From assembly GCA_002082245.2 (NCBI GenBank), contig NBTC02000002.1:4464001-4528000 (forward strand): a DNA stretch of 64,000 nucleotides. Reading direction: 5' to 3'. The notes under the pieces were generated by a model, which was not told where the DNA came from, did not search any database, and saw only the letters and a program-made list of their open reading frames with translations. Shown piece after piece: positions 29,452 to 38,507 of this stretch. A program made the translations under genes and the position numbers. This DNA comes from Yersinia enterocolitica. Lineage in GTDB: Bacteria > Pseudomonadota > Gammaproteobacteria > Enterobacterales > Enterobacteriaceae. How positions within the stretch are numbered: position 1 is the stretch's first letter; each line of letters opens with the position of its first letter.

Positions 29452-30477
29452 ATGCCACTGATCCCCGTCTCTTTTCTGTTATCAATTTTATGTATTGGTT
29501 TGTTTTATCATTTGATTAAATCCGGTAAGCAGAGAGGATTCTTACTGCTGCTATTGCTGGTTTGTGCATTACAAAGCGGGTTGATTGGCTTGCGCTATGG
29601 CTATCATCTTGCCCTGTTTAATGGCTTACAACCTATCGTCGCTATGACTATCCCCCCGCTGACTTATTTAGCACTCCTCAGTACAACCGGGGAGAGGAGG
29701 GCGGGTATTCGCCAGCTTGGGATACATGCTTTAGGCCCTATCGGTACGGCAATTTGTGTCTGGATCGCGCCGCAGTGGCTCGATGCAATGGTCATTATCA
29801 GTTATTTGTCTTATGGCCTTGCGGTGCTGGTTTACTTGCGCCCTGGTGAGGATCGTTTGCAACAGATCTCTGTGGAAAGAATTTGGCTTAGCTACCGGTT
29901 ATGGCTTCTGATGGCTATCTTGCTGATTGGGTCGGGGGTGGGCGATATCATTATCAGTGCTGACTATGCATTTTTTGCCGGAAATCAGGCTGGGTTAATA
30001 GCCAGCTTGAGCAACCTTTTGATTACGTTGGCAATGTGCTACACCCTAGCGACCAGCGCACATCGTGAAGAGCCGATTGCTGCGGTGTCGGCTGAGTTGG
30101 CGGTAATGGATGATAAGCCATTAGCTGAATCGCTGGAGGCGCTTTTCTCTGTCATCTTATTGACCTTAAAGAAAAATAATCTGTATCTGGAGAGTCAACT
30201 CAACTTATCAACGTTGGCGCGCAAAGTTGGTGTTGCCCCGCGCAAAGTGTCGCAGGCCATTAATCAGCAAACGGGGCAAAATGTTTCGCAATACGTTAAT
30301 CAGTTGCGGGTCGATCATGCCGCGATGCTATTGATGCGTACGGAGCTGCTAGTGATCGATATTATGCTAGAGGCGGGGTTCCAGACTAAATCAAATTTTA
30401 ATCGCGAGTTTATGCGAGTTAAGGGCATTACCCCATCGCAATGGCGTGAAAACAAGCCCTCACTGGGGGCGGAATAA
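29452..30477 (+). CDS. membrane-bound AraC-family regulator
   Basis: 341 residues from the ATG at 29452, which follows AAGGCAAGGGTT. The first ~230 residues are about seven hydrophobic helices; the C-terminal ~100 are an AraC-type HTH (LATLARKVGVAPRKVSQAINQQTG...; VIDIMLEAGFQTKSNFNREFMRVKGITPSQWR). This 7-helix sensor plus HTH_18 layout occurs in several proteobacterial regulators. The signal is unknown. It is divergent from the hydrolase. Confidence 0.8.
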   Translation: MPLIPVSFLLSILCIGLFYHLIKSGKQRGFLLLLLLVCALQSGLIGLRYGYHLALFNGLQPIVAMTIPPLTYLALLSTTGERRAGIRQLGIHALGPIGTAICVWIAPQWLDAMVIISYLSYGLAVLVYLRPGEDRLQQISVERIWLSYRLWLLMAILLIGSGVGDIIISADYAFFAGNQAGLIASLSNLLITLAMCYTLATSAHREEPIAAVSAELAVMDDKPLAESLEALFSVILLTLKKNNLYLESQLNLSTLARKVGVAPRKVSQAINQQTGQNVSQYVNQLRVDHAAMLLMRTELLVIDIMLEAGFQTKSNFNREFMRVKGITPSQWRENKPSLGAE

Positions 30478-30608
30478 GATTTTATTATCCGTAACTCAGT
30501 CAGCCTCTTTTTGTGGTGGTTTTGGCGTGCGACGCTACCACGCCAGCAACGGATTATTAACGCGCCAGTCGAGTAGAAACAACGCTGATGAGATGAACAT
30601 GGCGTGTA

Positions 30609-30626
30609 GACTATTCCGAAATAGTC
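30609..30626. repeat. perfect 7-bp inverted repeat
   Basis: GACTATT / AATAGTC around CCGA, between the AraC-like gene and the unknown gene starting at 30707. It may be an operator or a weak terminator. Confidence 0.35.
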
Positions 30627-30706
30627 GTTTTGAGCCAATAAATACGTGGTTTCCCTTATTTATTACGGTAAGGTCGCTCAATAGTAGTCAAAAAGAGGGG
30701 AAATAA

Positions 30707-31042
30707 ATGTATTTACGGCCAGATGAAGTGGCTAAGGTCCTGGAGAATGCCGGTTTTGATCGGGATTATACGGTTGATCAGGCTTACGGTTATCGTAAAG
30801 CGGAGCATTACGTTTATGTTAACCGTGAAGCCCGAATGGGCAGGACAGCATTGGTTATTCACCCAGCGCATAAAGATAAAAGCTTGTTGTTTGCCACACC
30901 CACGGCAACTATTCGTATCAGTGATAAGTATGTGGAGTTTCCGCTCTATCTGGCCGGTGAAGCTGATGACCGCTACGGTATTGCCCACGGTTTTAGCTCA
31001 AGAGAAATGTTATTGCGTTATCTAAACAGTATGTACCCGTAA
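30707..31042 (+). CDS. conserved hypothetical protein, 111 residues
   Basis: I do not recognise the function. No signal peptide or membrane helix is seen; the sequence is rich in aromatic and charged residues ([23 protein letters not shown] at the end). AGAGGGGAAATAA precedes the ATG, a strong ribosome binding site, so it is likely real. It stands alone, between the AraC-type regulator and the convergent yicN-like gene. Confidence 0.72.
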   Translation: MYLRPDEVAKVLENAGFDRDYTVDQAYGYRKAEHYVYVNREARMGRTALVIHPAHKDKSLLFATPTATIRISDKYVEFPLYLAGEADDRYGIAHGFSSREMLLRYLNSMYP

Positions 31043-31091
31043 AACTAGCTCGACTTGGCGCAATAAATGTCACCGCGCCGTAGCGCCAGAA

Positions 31092-31541
31092 TCAATGCAA
31101 TACGGCGTCAGCTTCCTGATTAAACTGCATATTATATTGTCGGCGGAATTGCGCCAATTCAAAGGCATCTAAATCCAGTTCTGCGAAATAGAACAAAGCC
31201 GCTTCGGTATGTTCGGCCGTTAGCATTGGGGATATATGTGAGCGAATCAGCGTATTGCGCCATTGCATCACATTTTCATCGGAAGAGTCTTTGATAAAGG
31301 TTTGGTAAATAAAGACCAGATAAGCTGCCTTTCTCACATCCTCGGCATAGCCATTGCTGGTGGAGCGGATAAACATTTGTGTCTGACGTTGCCCCATCTC
31401 TTGCAACATGGATTCAATGTAAATCGGTTTTATCTTCAGTAAATTGGCCAGTGTATCCACCGCTTTGCGGGTATCTGATGTCAACACACGGTAGCCGACA
31501 ATAAAAACTACGATCAAAACAGCAATAATTATCCACGTCAT
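31092..31541 (-). CDS. YicN-like, DUF1198 family protein
   Basis: 149 residues with one N-terminal membrane helix (MTWIIIAVLIVVFIVGYRVL) and a helical cytoplasmic part. The start, the VLTS...RKA block and the C-terminal LDAFELAQFRRQYNMQF resemble E. coli YicN. The function is unknown. Confidence 0.72.
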   Translation of the reverse strand: MTWIIIAVLIVVFIVGYRVLTSDTRKAVDTLANLLKIKPIYIESMLQEMGQRQTQMFIRSTSNGYAEDVRKAAYLVFIYQTFIKDSSDENVMQWRNTLIRSHISPMLTAEHTEAALFYFAELDLDAFELAQFRRQYNMQFNQEADAVLH

Positions 31542-31632
31542 TGAATGTTTCTTTGCGCCATAAAAGGTGTAATTGACAACGTAAAATTATCTGGCTGTTA
31601 AATCGCCTGAGTAGATAAAGTCAACGAAGTGT

Positions 31633-31971
31633 TTAAGGGTTATCGCCACTGAAATTATCGCTATTTTGTTGCTGATTATTCAGATGATGATTGAAAGCGG
31701 CAGCATCTTTCGCCAGAGCATCAAGATGTGCACCTAACACTTTAATCTGCCTAACTAATGAATGTTGTTCTGGCAAGGTGTTGGCAGTATTAAGCTTTCT
31801 AAGCAACATATCATTTTTAGCACGCAATGCTGTTTCCCGTGCTTTTGACTGCTCCAGTTCATGTTGCAATGCATTGTAGCTTGCCTGCCATGTCTGATGC
31901 TGCTTCTCAAAAGTTGACTGCAACTCACTCATTGCATTAAGAAACTGTACTTCAAGCTCACGCATTGTCAT
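31633..31971 (-). CDS. MbeD/MobD-like small coiled-coil protein
   Basis: 112 residues from the ATG at 31971 (AAAGGAAAAGC upstream); the 5' in-frame extension lacks support. The N-terminal MRELEVQFLNAMSELQSTFEKQHQTWQ heptads match the MbeD/MobD family, known from plasmid mobilisation and entry exclusion. Here it is alone on a chromosome, without relaxase or mob genes. It may be a domesticated relative of unknown function. Confidence 0.65.
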   Translation of the reverse strand: MTMRELEVQFLNAMSELQSTFEKQHQTWQASYNALQHELEQSKARETALRAKNDMLLRKLNTANTLPEQHSLVRQIKVLGAHLDALAKDAAAFNHHLNNQQQNSDNFSGDNP

Positions 31972-32101
31972 TGCTTTTCCTTTATGACGGCTTCCGATTT
32001 TCATTGGCATTATAACGAAGTCTGAGCATAACCTCACCCGCTAGAATCTGTCTTTCTATCCCGGCACAGGATGCCACCGGACGATGTATGACAGTTGGTT
32101 T

Positions 32102-32227
32102 TATACCCGTCATACTTCAAACTGCATGTGCGTTGGCTGCCATCACTCACCCAGGTCATTGAGTTATTTCAACTCCGTGGGTTCATTTCGTTGCTGCCTT
32201 CCTGCAACTTGAATTATTTAGGGTATA
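32102..32227. repeat. ERIC-type repeat (complete)
   Basis: 126 bp from TATACCCGTCATACTTCAA to the end TTATTTAGGGTATA, with arms CTGCATGTGC... and CTTCCTGCAACTTGAAT and a central CTCACCCAGGTCATTGAGTT. It lies in the gap between the MbeD-like gene and csp. Confidence 0.85.
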
Positions 32228-32502
32228 TCATAATTTATGCACGATTTGTTTTTATCATTCATTTAATACTTAAAATAAATAAGCCTTGCTATTAATATCT
32301 CAGCATGCGTTAATAGCTTCATCGGTTTGTAGCACAGACCTATTTATGTAAGCCATTTAAGTAAAGCAGTTCCTAGTTAAAGCGATATTTTTTAGACATC
32401 ACTTCTCCGACGAATTTCCTTCTTTAGTGCCCCCATAAGTAACTCTTGATCAGCAGACCACAATTGCCACGTTTTGGCACAAATAATGAAGGAAATATCT
32501 CT
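32228..32502 (+). promoter_or_regulatory. leader region of the cold-shock gene
   Basis: A gene-free AT-rich stretch before the csp start. Csp genes usually have a long, structured 5' leader; a TTAAGTAAAGCAGTTC segment near 32357 vaguely resembles the E. coli cold box. I do not place a promoter with confidence. Confidence 0.35.
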
Positions 32503-32715
32503 ATGTCTAATAAAATGACTGGTTTAGTAAAATGGTTTGACGCTGGTAAAGGTTTTGGTTTTATTTCTCCTGCTGACGGTAGCAAAGATGTATTCGTACA
32601 TTTCTCTGCAATCCAGGGCACTGATTACAAAACTCTTGATGAAGGCCAGAACGTAGAGTTCAGCATCGAGCAAGGCCAGAAAGGCCCTTCAGCTGTAAAC
32701 GTAGTAGCACTGTAA
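32503..32715 (+). CDS. CspA-family cold-shock protein
   Basis: 70 residues from the ATG at 32503 (GAAGGAAATATCTCT upstream). One cold-shock domain with RNP1 KGFGFISP and RNP2 VFVHFSAIQ. It binds single-stranded RNA and DNA and acts as an RNA chaperone. It is close to CspA and CspE; paralogues are too similar to name here. A terminator follows. Confidence 0.95.
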   Translation: MSNKMTGLVKWFDAGKGFGFISPADGSKDVFVHFSAIQGTDYKTLDEGQNVEFSIEQGQKGPSAVNVVAL

Positions 32716-32750
32716 TTTACACTGCTATCTATCACGTTTAGCTGTAATTA

Positions 32751-32777
32751 AATCTGGCTCAGGTCAGATTTTTTTTG
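32751..32777 (+). terminator. terminator of csp
   Basis: AATCTG / CAGATT stem followed by eight or more T. Confidence 0.8.
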
Positions 32778-32904
32778 GTAAACGTATTGTTGGTAAAAAG
32801 TATTGTTGGAAAGTTGCGATAGCGATGATGGCCTAAGCCGGAGCAGACAATAATATCCTCAATAATATTATTCTTATCTCTAAAATAAGATTAACCAACA
32901 ACCT

Positions 32905-32930
32905 AAAAACCTCGCCACGGCGGGGTTTTT
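32905..32930. terminator. second, bidirectional terminator
   Basis: AAAAACCTCGCC / GGCGGGGTTTTT, a symmetric stem with A and T tracts, between csp and the convergent FtrA-like gene. Confidence 0.8.
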
Positions 32931-32978
32931 AGTTTTCTAAAATCGTCGATATTGATTCATTACTCTGGAATATCCCCC

Positions 32979-33974
32979 TTAGTTATATTTAAATTTCCGC
33001 CGATACACCGCAGGTGTGATCCCTACTTTTTGGCGAAATGCATTTCTAAAACCTTCAATGGTCTGAAATCCGCAATATTCGGCAATCCTCGCAATACTCA
33101 TCTGATCCCTTTCTAGTAATTCTTTCGCTTTGTGCATTCTCTCGTGCTGTAACCATATTTTGGGTGATTGGCCCGTGGCGGCAGAAAAATGCCGTAAAAA
33201 TGTCCTGTCACTGAGCGCCAATTCGGCGGCCATTTGGCTGACACTCCAATTTTGGGCCAGTTGCCCGCGCACTTGCTGCATCATTTTTGCCATATCCCGA
33301 TGCGTTTCTTTGGCAAGCGGCAGCGGAATAAATTGCTGTTGCCCGCCCCGTCGCTGGGGAGCCATGACTAACCGCTGTGCTACCTGATTGGCGATTTTAG
33401 CCCCAAAATCACGGGTAATCAGATGTAAGCAGGCATCAATACCGGCACTGCTACCCGCAGAGGTGATAATTTGCCCCTCATCTACATACAAGACATTGGC
33501 ATCGACATGAATGTCAGGATAGTGTTGTGCCAGATAATCGGTATAGCGCCAGTGAGTTGTGGCGCTTTTCCCCTGTAATAACCCCGCAGCCGCCAGTACA
33601 AAAACGCCAGAACAGATGGATATAATGCGTGCACCACGTGCAACTGCTTGCTGCAAAGCCTCGGTAAGTGCTGTTGGAGGGAGGGCGTCAGGGCTGCGCC
33701 AACCGGGTATCACAATGGTTTTAGCCTGTTCCAGTAGGGACAAATCGGTATCAACTTGAATATGTAGGCTGCCATTGGCCGTAGTGATGTGTTGTTCTAC
33801 ACCGACCACTTGGTGCCGGTACCAGGGAAAATCAAATTCAGGGCGAGCTAAACCAAATATTTCCTGCGCAATACCAAACTCAAATAGGCACAATCCGTCG
33901 TAAGCCAGCGTCACCACTAATCCCGGCTCCTCCGTTGGTCTGTTGGCAGATATTGATGCAGTTGAAATATTCAT
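32979..33974 (-). CDS. ftrA: FtrA/GlxA-type regulator (DJ-1-like domain + AraC HTH)
   Basis: 331 residues. An N-terminal DJ-1/PfpI-like domain (about 18-190, with SICSGVFVLAAAG) precedes an AraC HTH (about 225-325, WSVSQMAAELALSDRTFLRHF and IARIAEYCGFQTIEGFRNAFRQKVGITPAVYRR). The layout matches the regulator commonly annotated FtrA. It is divergent from a rhodanese gene, a pairing seen in several bacteria. The symbol is by family and neighbour. Confidence 0.75.
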   Translation of the reverse strand: MNISTASISANRPTEEPGLVVTLAYDGLCLFEFGIAQEIFGLARPEFDFPWYRHQVVGVEQHITTANGSLHIQVDTDLSLLEQAKTIVIPGWRSPDALPPTALTEALQQAVARGARIISICSGVFVLAAAGLLQGKSATTHWRYTDYLAQHYPDIHVDANVLYVDEGQIITSAGSSAGIDACLHLITRDFGAKIANQVAQRLVMAPQRRGGQQQFIPLPLAKETHRDMAKMMQQVRGQLAQNWSVSQMAAELALSDRTFLRHFSAATGQSPKIWLQHERMHKAKELLERDQMSIARIAEYCGFQTIEGFRNAFRQKVGITPAVYRRKFKYN

Positions 33975-34070
33975 TGGCGTATCTCAGTGGTTTATTGTCA
34001 TTTCTGCCACTGTAATCGGCTAATGCCATTTCATAAAGTGATGCTTCATAATATTGAATGGAGAAATCAT

Positions 34071-34517
34071 ATGAGCAGTTTAGTCAGTCAGATCCCAGCG
34101 GCTTGTGCAGAACGCGCATTACAGTACTTTTCCCAGCGTTTAGCATTTGAAACTGATTGCTCAGATGTCTATACCAGCCAGCAGCAAGGTAATGTAGATT
34201 TTGTGTTGGTAGATGTGCGTAGTGAGGCGGCGTTTGCCACGCTACACCTACCGGGAGCTATCAATATTCCTCATCGATTAATGGATACCACTTTGCTTTC
34301 ACTCTATCCGCCAGAGACATTATTTGTGATTTACTGTGCTGGTCCCCACTGCAACGGTGTTCACCGCGCCGCCGTTAATTTGAGCAAACTTGGCTATGCG
34401 GTTAAAGAGATGATAGGAGGTGTCACCGGCTGGCGTGATGAGGGGTTACCGCTGCACACGAAAATCACGGACATAGATAAACCCAGGGATCCAGTGAGCT
34501 GTGGCTGCAATATTTGA
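34071..34517 (+). CDS. rhodanese-like sulphurtransferase
   Basis: 148 residues from the ATG at 34071, which has GGAG seven bases upstream; an ORF start at 33987 is unsupported. A single rhodanese domain has the active loop YCAGPHCNGVHRA with the persulphide-forming Cys. It moves sulphur from thiosulphate or other donors to thiols. It probably answers to the divergent FtrA-like regulator. Confidence 0.85.
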   Translation: MSSLVSQIPAACAERALQYFSQRLAFETDCSDVYTSQQQGNVDFVLVDVRSEAAFATLHLPGAINIPHRLMDTTLLSLYPPETLFVIYCAGPHCNGVHRAAVNLSKLGYAVKEMIGGVTGWRDEGLPLHTKITDIDKPRDPVSCGCNI

Positions 34518-34626
34518 ATATAAAAGTGCTTTTTCTCCTGCGATGGACAACCACTGCTATTATTCTTGGCGTTCATTATAGGTTAGCTGATAGAGTAATC
34601 GTGTTTACTCATTGCAGGAATTCTGT

Positions 34627-34935
34627 ATGCGTTCTATTTATCTGTGGATAGTCGTAGTGGCTATTAGCATTACGGCGCTCATATCTCAGCTCAGCTTCTT
34701 TTTTATTGAACCTCAAATGGGGAACAGTGAAGGGAAAGTTTTAGTGCTTAAACGCATTCCTAAGATGGATTTTATCGATAGCCCTCGGGGATACTGTCAG
34801 CGCCAATATCCTACAGAAGACTATTCACGCTGCGAGCCAAAAATCCTCCCTTCGCTTTTGGAGAGTACTCAAGTTTTGTATGAGTTGCCGTTTAGCGCTT
34901 ATTTTTACGAGATGACCTACCAGCCTAATGGTTAA
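34627..34935 (+). CDS. hypothetical single-pass membrane or exported protein
   Basis: 102 residues from the ATG at 34627 (CAGGAATTCTGT upstream; a TTG at 34612 is less likely). An N-terminal hydrophobic stretch (about 4-25) is an uncleaved signal anchor. The rest has two Cys (YCQRQYP... and YSRCEPK), possibly a disulphide in the periplasm. I do not recognise the family. Confidence 0.6.
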   Translation: MRSIYLWIVVVAISITALISQLSFFFIEPQMGNSEGKVLVLKRIPKMDFIDSPRGYCQRQYPTEDYSRCEPKILPSLLESTQVLYELPFSAYFYEMTYQPNG

Positions 34936-35961
34936 GTATTCACTGTAAATTTGTGTGTTCGCTAGAATAGCTACTGCATATTGTGAATTTTAATATACGT
35001 GTAAGTAGTATAGTTTCATTACTTTAATATTTATCGCATAAAGGATTTAGCGGTGAATTAGATGGAGGTTATGATATCCAGGTATCGGTGTGGTTTTGTC
35101 AGATATCGCAACGGCATTACGTAACAGAAATAAATGTAATAATATGGGTGCTATTCTGCGGGTATTATTCTAATTGGGATTGGGAGCATTATTTATTACC
35201 AGTATATTAATCCGAACTGGCGACAGAGCGGCTTCGTGCATGAAATGATTTACAGGTGTCCGAAAATCCAGCTACACCCGATGTTGATCGTGACAAGGTC
35301 TGTGATATGTCCATCGATATGTATACCCAGATATTCAAGTATTTTACCTTCAAGGTGGGTGGGCGTGTAAAGGGCTGTGAGGGATAATCTGTGTCAGAAA
35401 AATTATTCTGGTGCGAAAGAATGTCTACTCAATCACTCTCTTTCTCTCATTATTATGATAGATTTCCCTCAATGGGTAATAATTCCCGATTGGAACTTAT
35501 CTTAATATCCTCGCAGTGTTCCGATGCTTGACGGAAAAATAAAAATTGCACCAATGGCTCGATAATTAATCTTCTTGATTGAAAATAACGCGGCCATGAA
35601 TTAATAGGCTATATCTCTTGGTTTGTGGGTACTAATCGGCGAATCTTGTTGCAAGGCGATATTATAAGGAATATATCGACTATTTCATTTACTATCTTTG
35701 TCGTTTTTATAGATGTAGATCAATTTTATTTATAATCAATTTTAGATCTGTCTTGTTTTTTTTTGATTTACCTCATCTAAACCTGATTTTTGTTAGTTGA
35801 ATGCTGTTAAGTTCTAACTAAAGTTGTGAAATTGGTCTTTAATACTAAAAAAGACATCTATTACCCATATTAATGTTTAGTGCTACGCTTAATTATTTGT
35901 TGAATCTTTGCCTGACAGGCAATGCCCTATATTCACTGGCTAATTTATCAAAGGATGATTC
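34936..35961. other. 1-kb non-coding region upstream of yntA
   Basis: AT-rich, with no intact gene. It holds a decayed reading frame (35143-35387, separate entry). There is also a direct repeat, ATCAATTTTA at 35719-35728 and again at 35735-35744, 16 bp apart and about 220-240 bp before yntA. I saw no clear NikR-type GTATGA-N16-TCATAC operator. Confidence 0.5.
35143..35387 (+). pseudogene. possible decayed gene remnant
   Basis: Two short frames look like parts of one protein. The first (from 35143) reads a hydrophobic helix, LIGIGSIIYYQYINPNWR, then FVHEMI. About 35250 the sense moves to another frame, VSENPATPDVDRDKVCDMSI then DMYTQIFKYFTF, ending TAA at 35385. A single frameshift could explain this. 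No start or ribosome binding site is seen and the family is unknown. Confidence 0.3.
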
Positions 35962-37539
35962 ATGTCTAAACGTCTATGGCTCCGAACTACCTTACTCACA
36001 GCCGCCCTACTCAGTGTTTTTTCTGTTCCCGTTAGTGCCGCAACACATACACTGCAACTGGCTATCGGTGATGAACCCACCGAAGGCTTTGACCCAATGC
36101 TAGGCTGGAGTCATGGCAGTTATCTGCTATTGCATAGCCCGTTGCTAAAACAAAATGAAGATCTTAGCTGGAATAATTTTCTGCTGAGCCAGTATAAAAC
36201 CAGCAACGACGGTAAAACCTGGACTCTGACGCTCAAGCCGGGCCTCAAATTCTCTGATGGATCTCCTCTGACGGCCAAAGATGTGGTGTTTACCTATAAC
36301 AATGCTGCTGCCAGTGGCGGTAAAGTCGATATGGGTAATTTCCTCCGCGCCGAAGAAATCGATCCCCTCAATATTCGAATCCAATTGAAAGCGCCACAAA
36401 GTACTTTTGTAAATGTGTTGGGATCGCTGGGGATCGTTTCTGCTGATAAATATAATGCCAAAACCTATGCACAAAACCCTATTGGTGCTGGCCCGTACCG
36501 TTTGGTGAGCTTCCAACCTGGTCAGCAAATGATCGTGGAAGCCAATCCTCATTATGCCGGTAATAAGAATGATTTCGATAAACTGATTTTTGTTTTTCTT
36601 GATGAAGACAGTGCCTTTGCCGCGGCGCAAAGTGGGCAGTTAGGGGTCGTCCGCATTCCACCATCGATGGCGGCAGGTCCGGTCAATAACATGAAGTTAT
36701 GGGTGCGGCCAAGTGTAGAAAACCGTGGCATCGTGTTCCCGACCACTCCGGCGGGTAAGAAAGATGCTCAGGGTTATCCGATTGGTAATGATGTAACGGC
36801 TAATGTTGCTATCCGCCGTGCCATTAACTATGCCATTAACCGCCAACTCCTGGCCGACCAAATTATGGAGGGTCATGCTATTCCTGCCTATACAGGTGTA
36901 CAGGGGCTGCCATGGAATAACCCAGATTCGGCCATTAAAGATGGTGATAGCGAAAAAGCCAAACAGATATTAGAACAGGCCGGTTGGGCGCTGAACAGTG
37001 AGGGTATTCGAGAAAAAAGTGGGGTGCCGGCCAAAATCACGCTTTGGTATACCAGCGGTGATACTACGCGCCGCGATTTAGCCCAGGCGCTGCGTTCGAT
37101 GCTGAAACCTATTGGTGTTGATGTTGATTTGAAATCCGGTAGCTGGGAAACCGTTGAACGTAATATGCATGCTAACCCCACGTTGTTTGGCTGGGGTAGC
37201 CTTGATCCCATGGAGCTGTACCATCACTACAGCAGTAAAGCTGCCGGTGTTGAATATTATAATCCAGGCTACTACCAGAATCCGGTAGTTGATAAACATC
37301 TGCAACAGGCACTGGATGCGCCAACCTGGGAACAAGCAGTGCCATTTTGGCAACAGGTTGATTGGGATGGAACGACCGGTGCCGGTATTCGCGGTGATGC
37401 GGCGTGGGCGTGGTTATTGAATATTCAGCATACTTACCTGGCTAATGATTGCGTTGATTTAGGTAAGGGGGCACCGGAAATCCATGGTTCCTGGTCACTG
37501 CTTAATAGCCTGGATAGCTGGAAATGGACCTGTCAGTAA
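35962..37539 (+). CDS. yntA: nickel ABC transporter, periplasmic binding protein YntA
   Basis: 525 residues. The signal peptide (cut near PVSAA-THTLQ) leads into a family-5 extracellular solute-binding fold (NikA/OppA type): GKTWTLTLKPGLKFSDGSPLTAKDVVFTY. Its place before four ABC genes and the urease cluster matches Yersinia yntABCDE, implicated in nickel supply for urease. AAAGGATGATTC precedes the ATG. It could in principle carry a different metal chelate; binding residues cannot be judged here. Confidence 0.87.
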   Translation: MSKRLWLRTTLLTAALLSVFSVPVSAATHTLQLAIGDEPTEGFDPMLGWSHGSYLLLHSPLLKQNEDLSWNNFLLSQYKTSNDGKTWTLTLKPGLKFSDGSPLTAKDVVFTYNNAAASGGKVDMGNFLRAEEIDPLNIRIQLKAPQSTFVNVLGSLGIVSADKYNAKTYAQNPIGAGPYRLVSFQPGQQMIVEANPHYAGNKNDFDKLIFVFLDEDSAFAAAQSGQLGVVRIPPSMAAGPVNNMKLWVRPSVENRGIVFPTTPAGKKDAQGYPIGNDVTANVAIRRAINYAINRQLLADQIMEGHAIPAYTGVQGLPWNNPDSAIKDGDSEKAKQILEQAGWALNSEGIREKSGVPAKITLWYTSGDTTRRDLAQALRSMLKPIGVDVDLKSGSWETVERNMHANPTLFGWGSLDPMELYHHYSSKAAGVEYYNPGYYQNPVVDKHLQQALDAPTWEQAVPFWQQVDWDGTTGAGIRGDAAWAWLLNIQHTYLANDCVDLGKGAPEIHGSWSLLNSLDSWKWTCQ

Positions 37540-38507
37540 TGAAGGGGGTCTCGCTATTTACTCTGCGTTTAATTTGCCTGCTGCTAATCACCGCAGTAGG
37601 CACTTTTACGCTGCTGAGTTTTTCCCCGGTAGACCCAATACGCGCCTATATTGGCAGTGAGCTGCTGCATGTTCCACCGGAACAATATCCGCTGATTGCG
37701 GCGCGGTGGGGGTTGGATCTGCCTTTGTGGCAGCGTTTTCTGCATTGGTTTACTCAGGTTTTGCAAGGTGATTTGGGTTACTCCATGCTGTATAACGCGC
37801 CGGTCTCACAGGTCATTGGTGAACGTTTTGCCACCTCGTTTGCGTTACTGCTTTCGGCATGGCTATTCTCCGGCATTGTTGGGCTACTGCTGGGGCTGAC
37901 TGCGGGGCGTTATCTTAATCGCTGGCCTGATCGTTTGATCTCAACCCTGTCATATTTATTAGCTTCGCTACCCACTTTCTGGATTGGTTTATTGTTGCTG
38001 TCATTATTTGCGGTGAAGCTGAATTGGGCGCCGATTTGCTGTGCATGGGCACCTGGAAGCAATGCTGAAACAGCCAGTTGGAGCGACAAACTGCGTCATC
38101 TCATTCTGCCGATGCTGGCCTTGGGATTATTGGGGGTTGGCAATATTGCGTTGCATACCCGCGCCAGGGTTGCTGAGGTGATGAATAGCGAGTTTATCCG
38201 CTATGCACGTGCTCAGGGAGATAAGGGCTGGTCATTGGTTCACTTCCATATTTTACGCCATGCCATTACGCCAGCGCTTTGTCTGCAATTTGCCTCTGTG
38301 GGGGAATTACTGGGTGGCTCGCTATTAGCGGAGAAAGTTTTTGCCTATCCCGGCTTAGGGCAAGCCACTATTGATGCCGGGCTTCACGGCGATATTCCGT
38401 TACTGATGGGGATCGTCATGTTTTGCGCCATATTGGTCTTTTGCGGTAACAGCGTTGCCAACGCACTGTTACACCGCTTAAATAGGGGAGCTGCGCGGCA
38501 ATTATGA
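37539..38507 (+). CDS. yntB: nickel ABC transporter permease YntB
   Basis: 322 residues from the ATG overlapping the yntA stop (TAATG). An alternative ATG at 37524 adds five residues. It is a DppB/NikB-type permease: an N-terminal helix, the segment SPVDPIRAYIG, then five more helices. The EAA loop is near MNSEFIRYARAQGDKGWSL. It forms the membrane channel with YntC. Confidence 0.88.
   Translation: MKGVSLFTLRLICLLLITAVGTFTLLSFSPVDPIRAYIGSELLHVPPEQYPLIAARWGLDLPLWQRFLHWFTQVLQGDLGYSMLYNAPVSQVIGERFATSFALLLSAWLFSGIVGLLLGLTAGRYLNRWPDRLISTLSYLLASLPTFWIGLLLLSLFAVKLNWAPICCAWAPGSNAETASWSDKLRHLILPMLALGLLGVGNIALHTRARVAEVMNSEFIRYARAQGDKGWSLVHFHILRHAITPALCLQFASVGELLGGSLLAEKVFAYPGLGQATIDAGLHGDIPLLMGIVMFCAILVFCGNSVANALLHRLNRGAARQL

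Noticed and set aside
35500..35961. NikR operator before yntA
   Set aside because: I found no GTATGA-N16-TCATAC-like dyad, only an ATCAATTTTA direct repeat; regulation is left open.
35873..36103. 76-codon ORF overlapping the yntA start
   Set aside because: It is in another frame; the yntA ATG at 35962 has a clear ribosome binding site and signal peptide.
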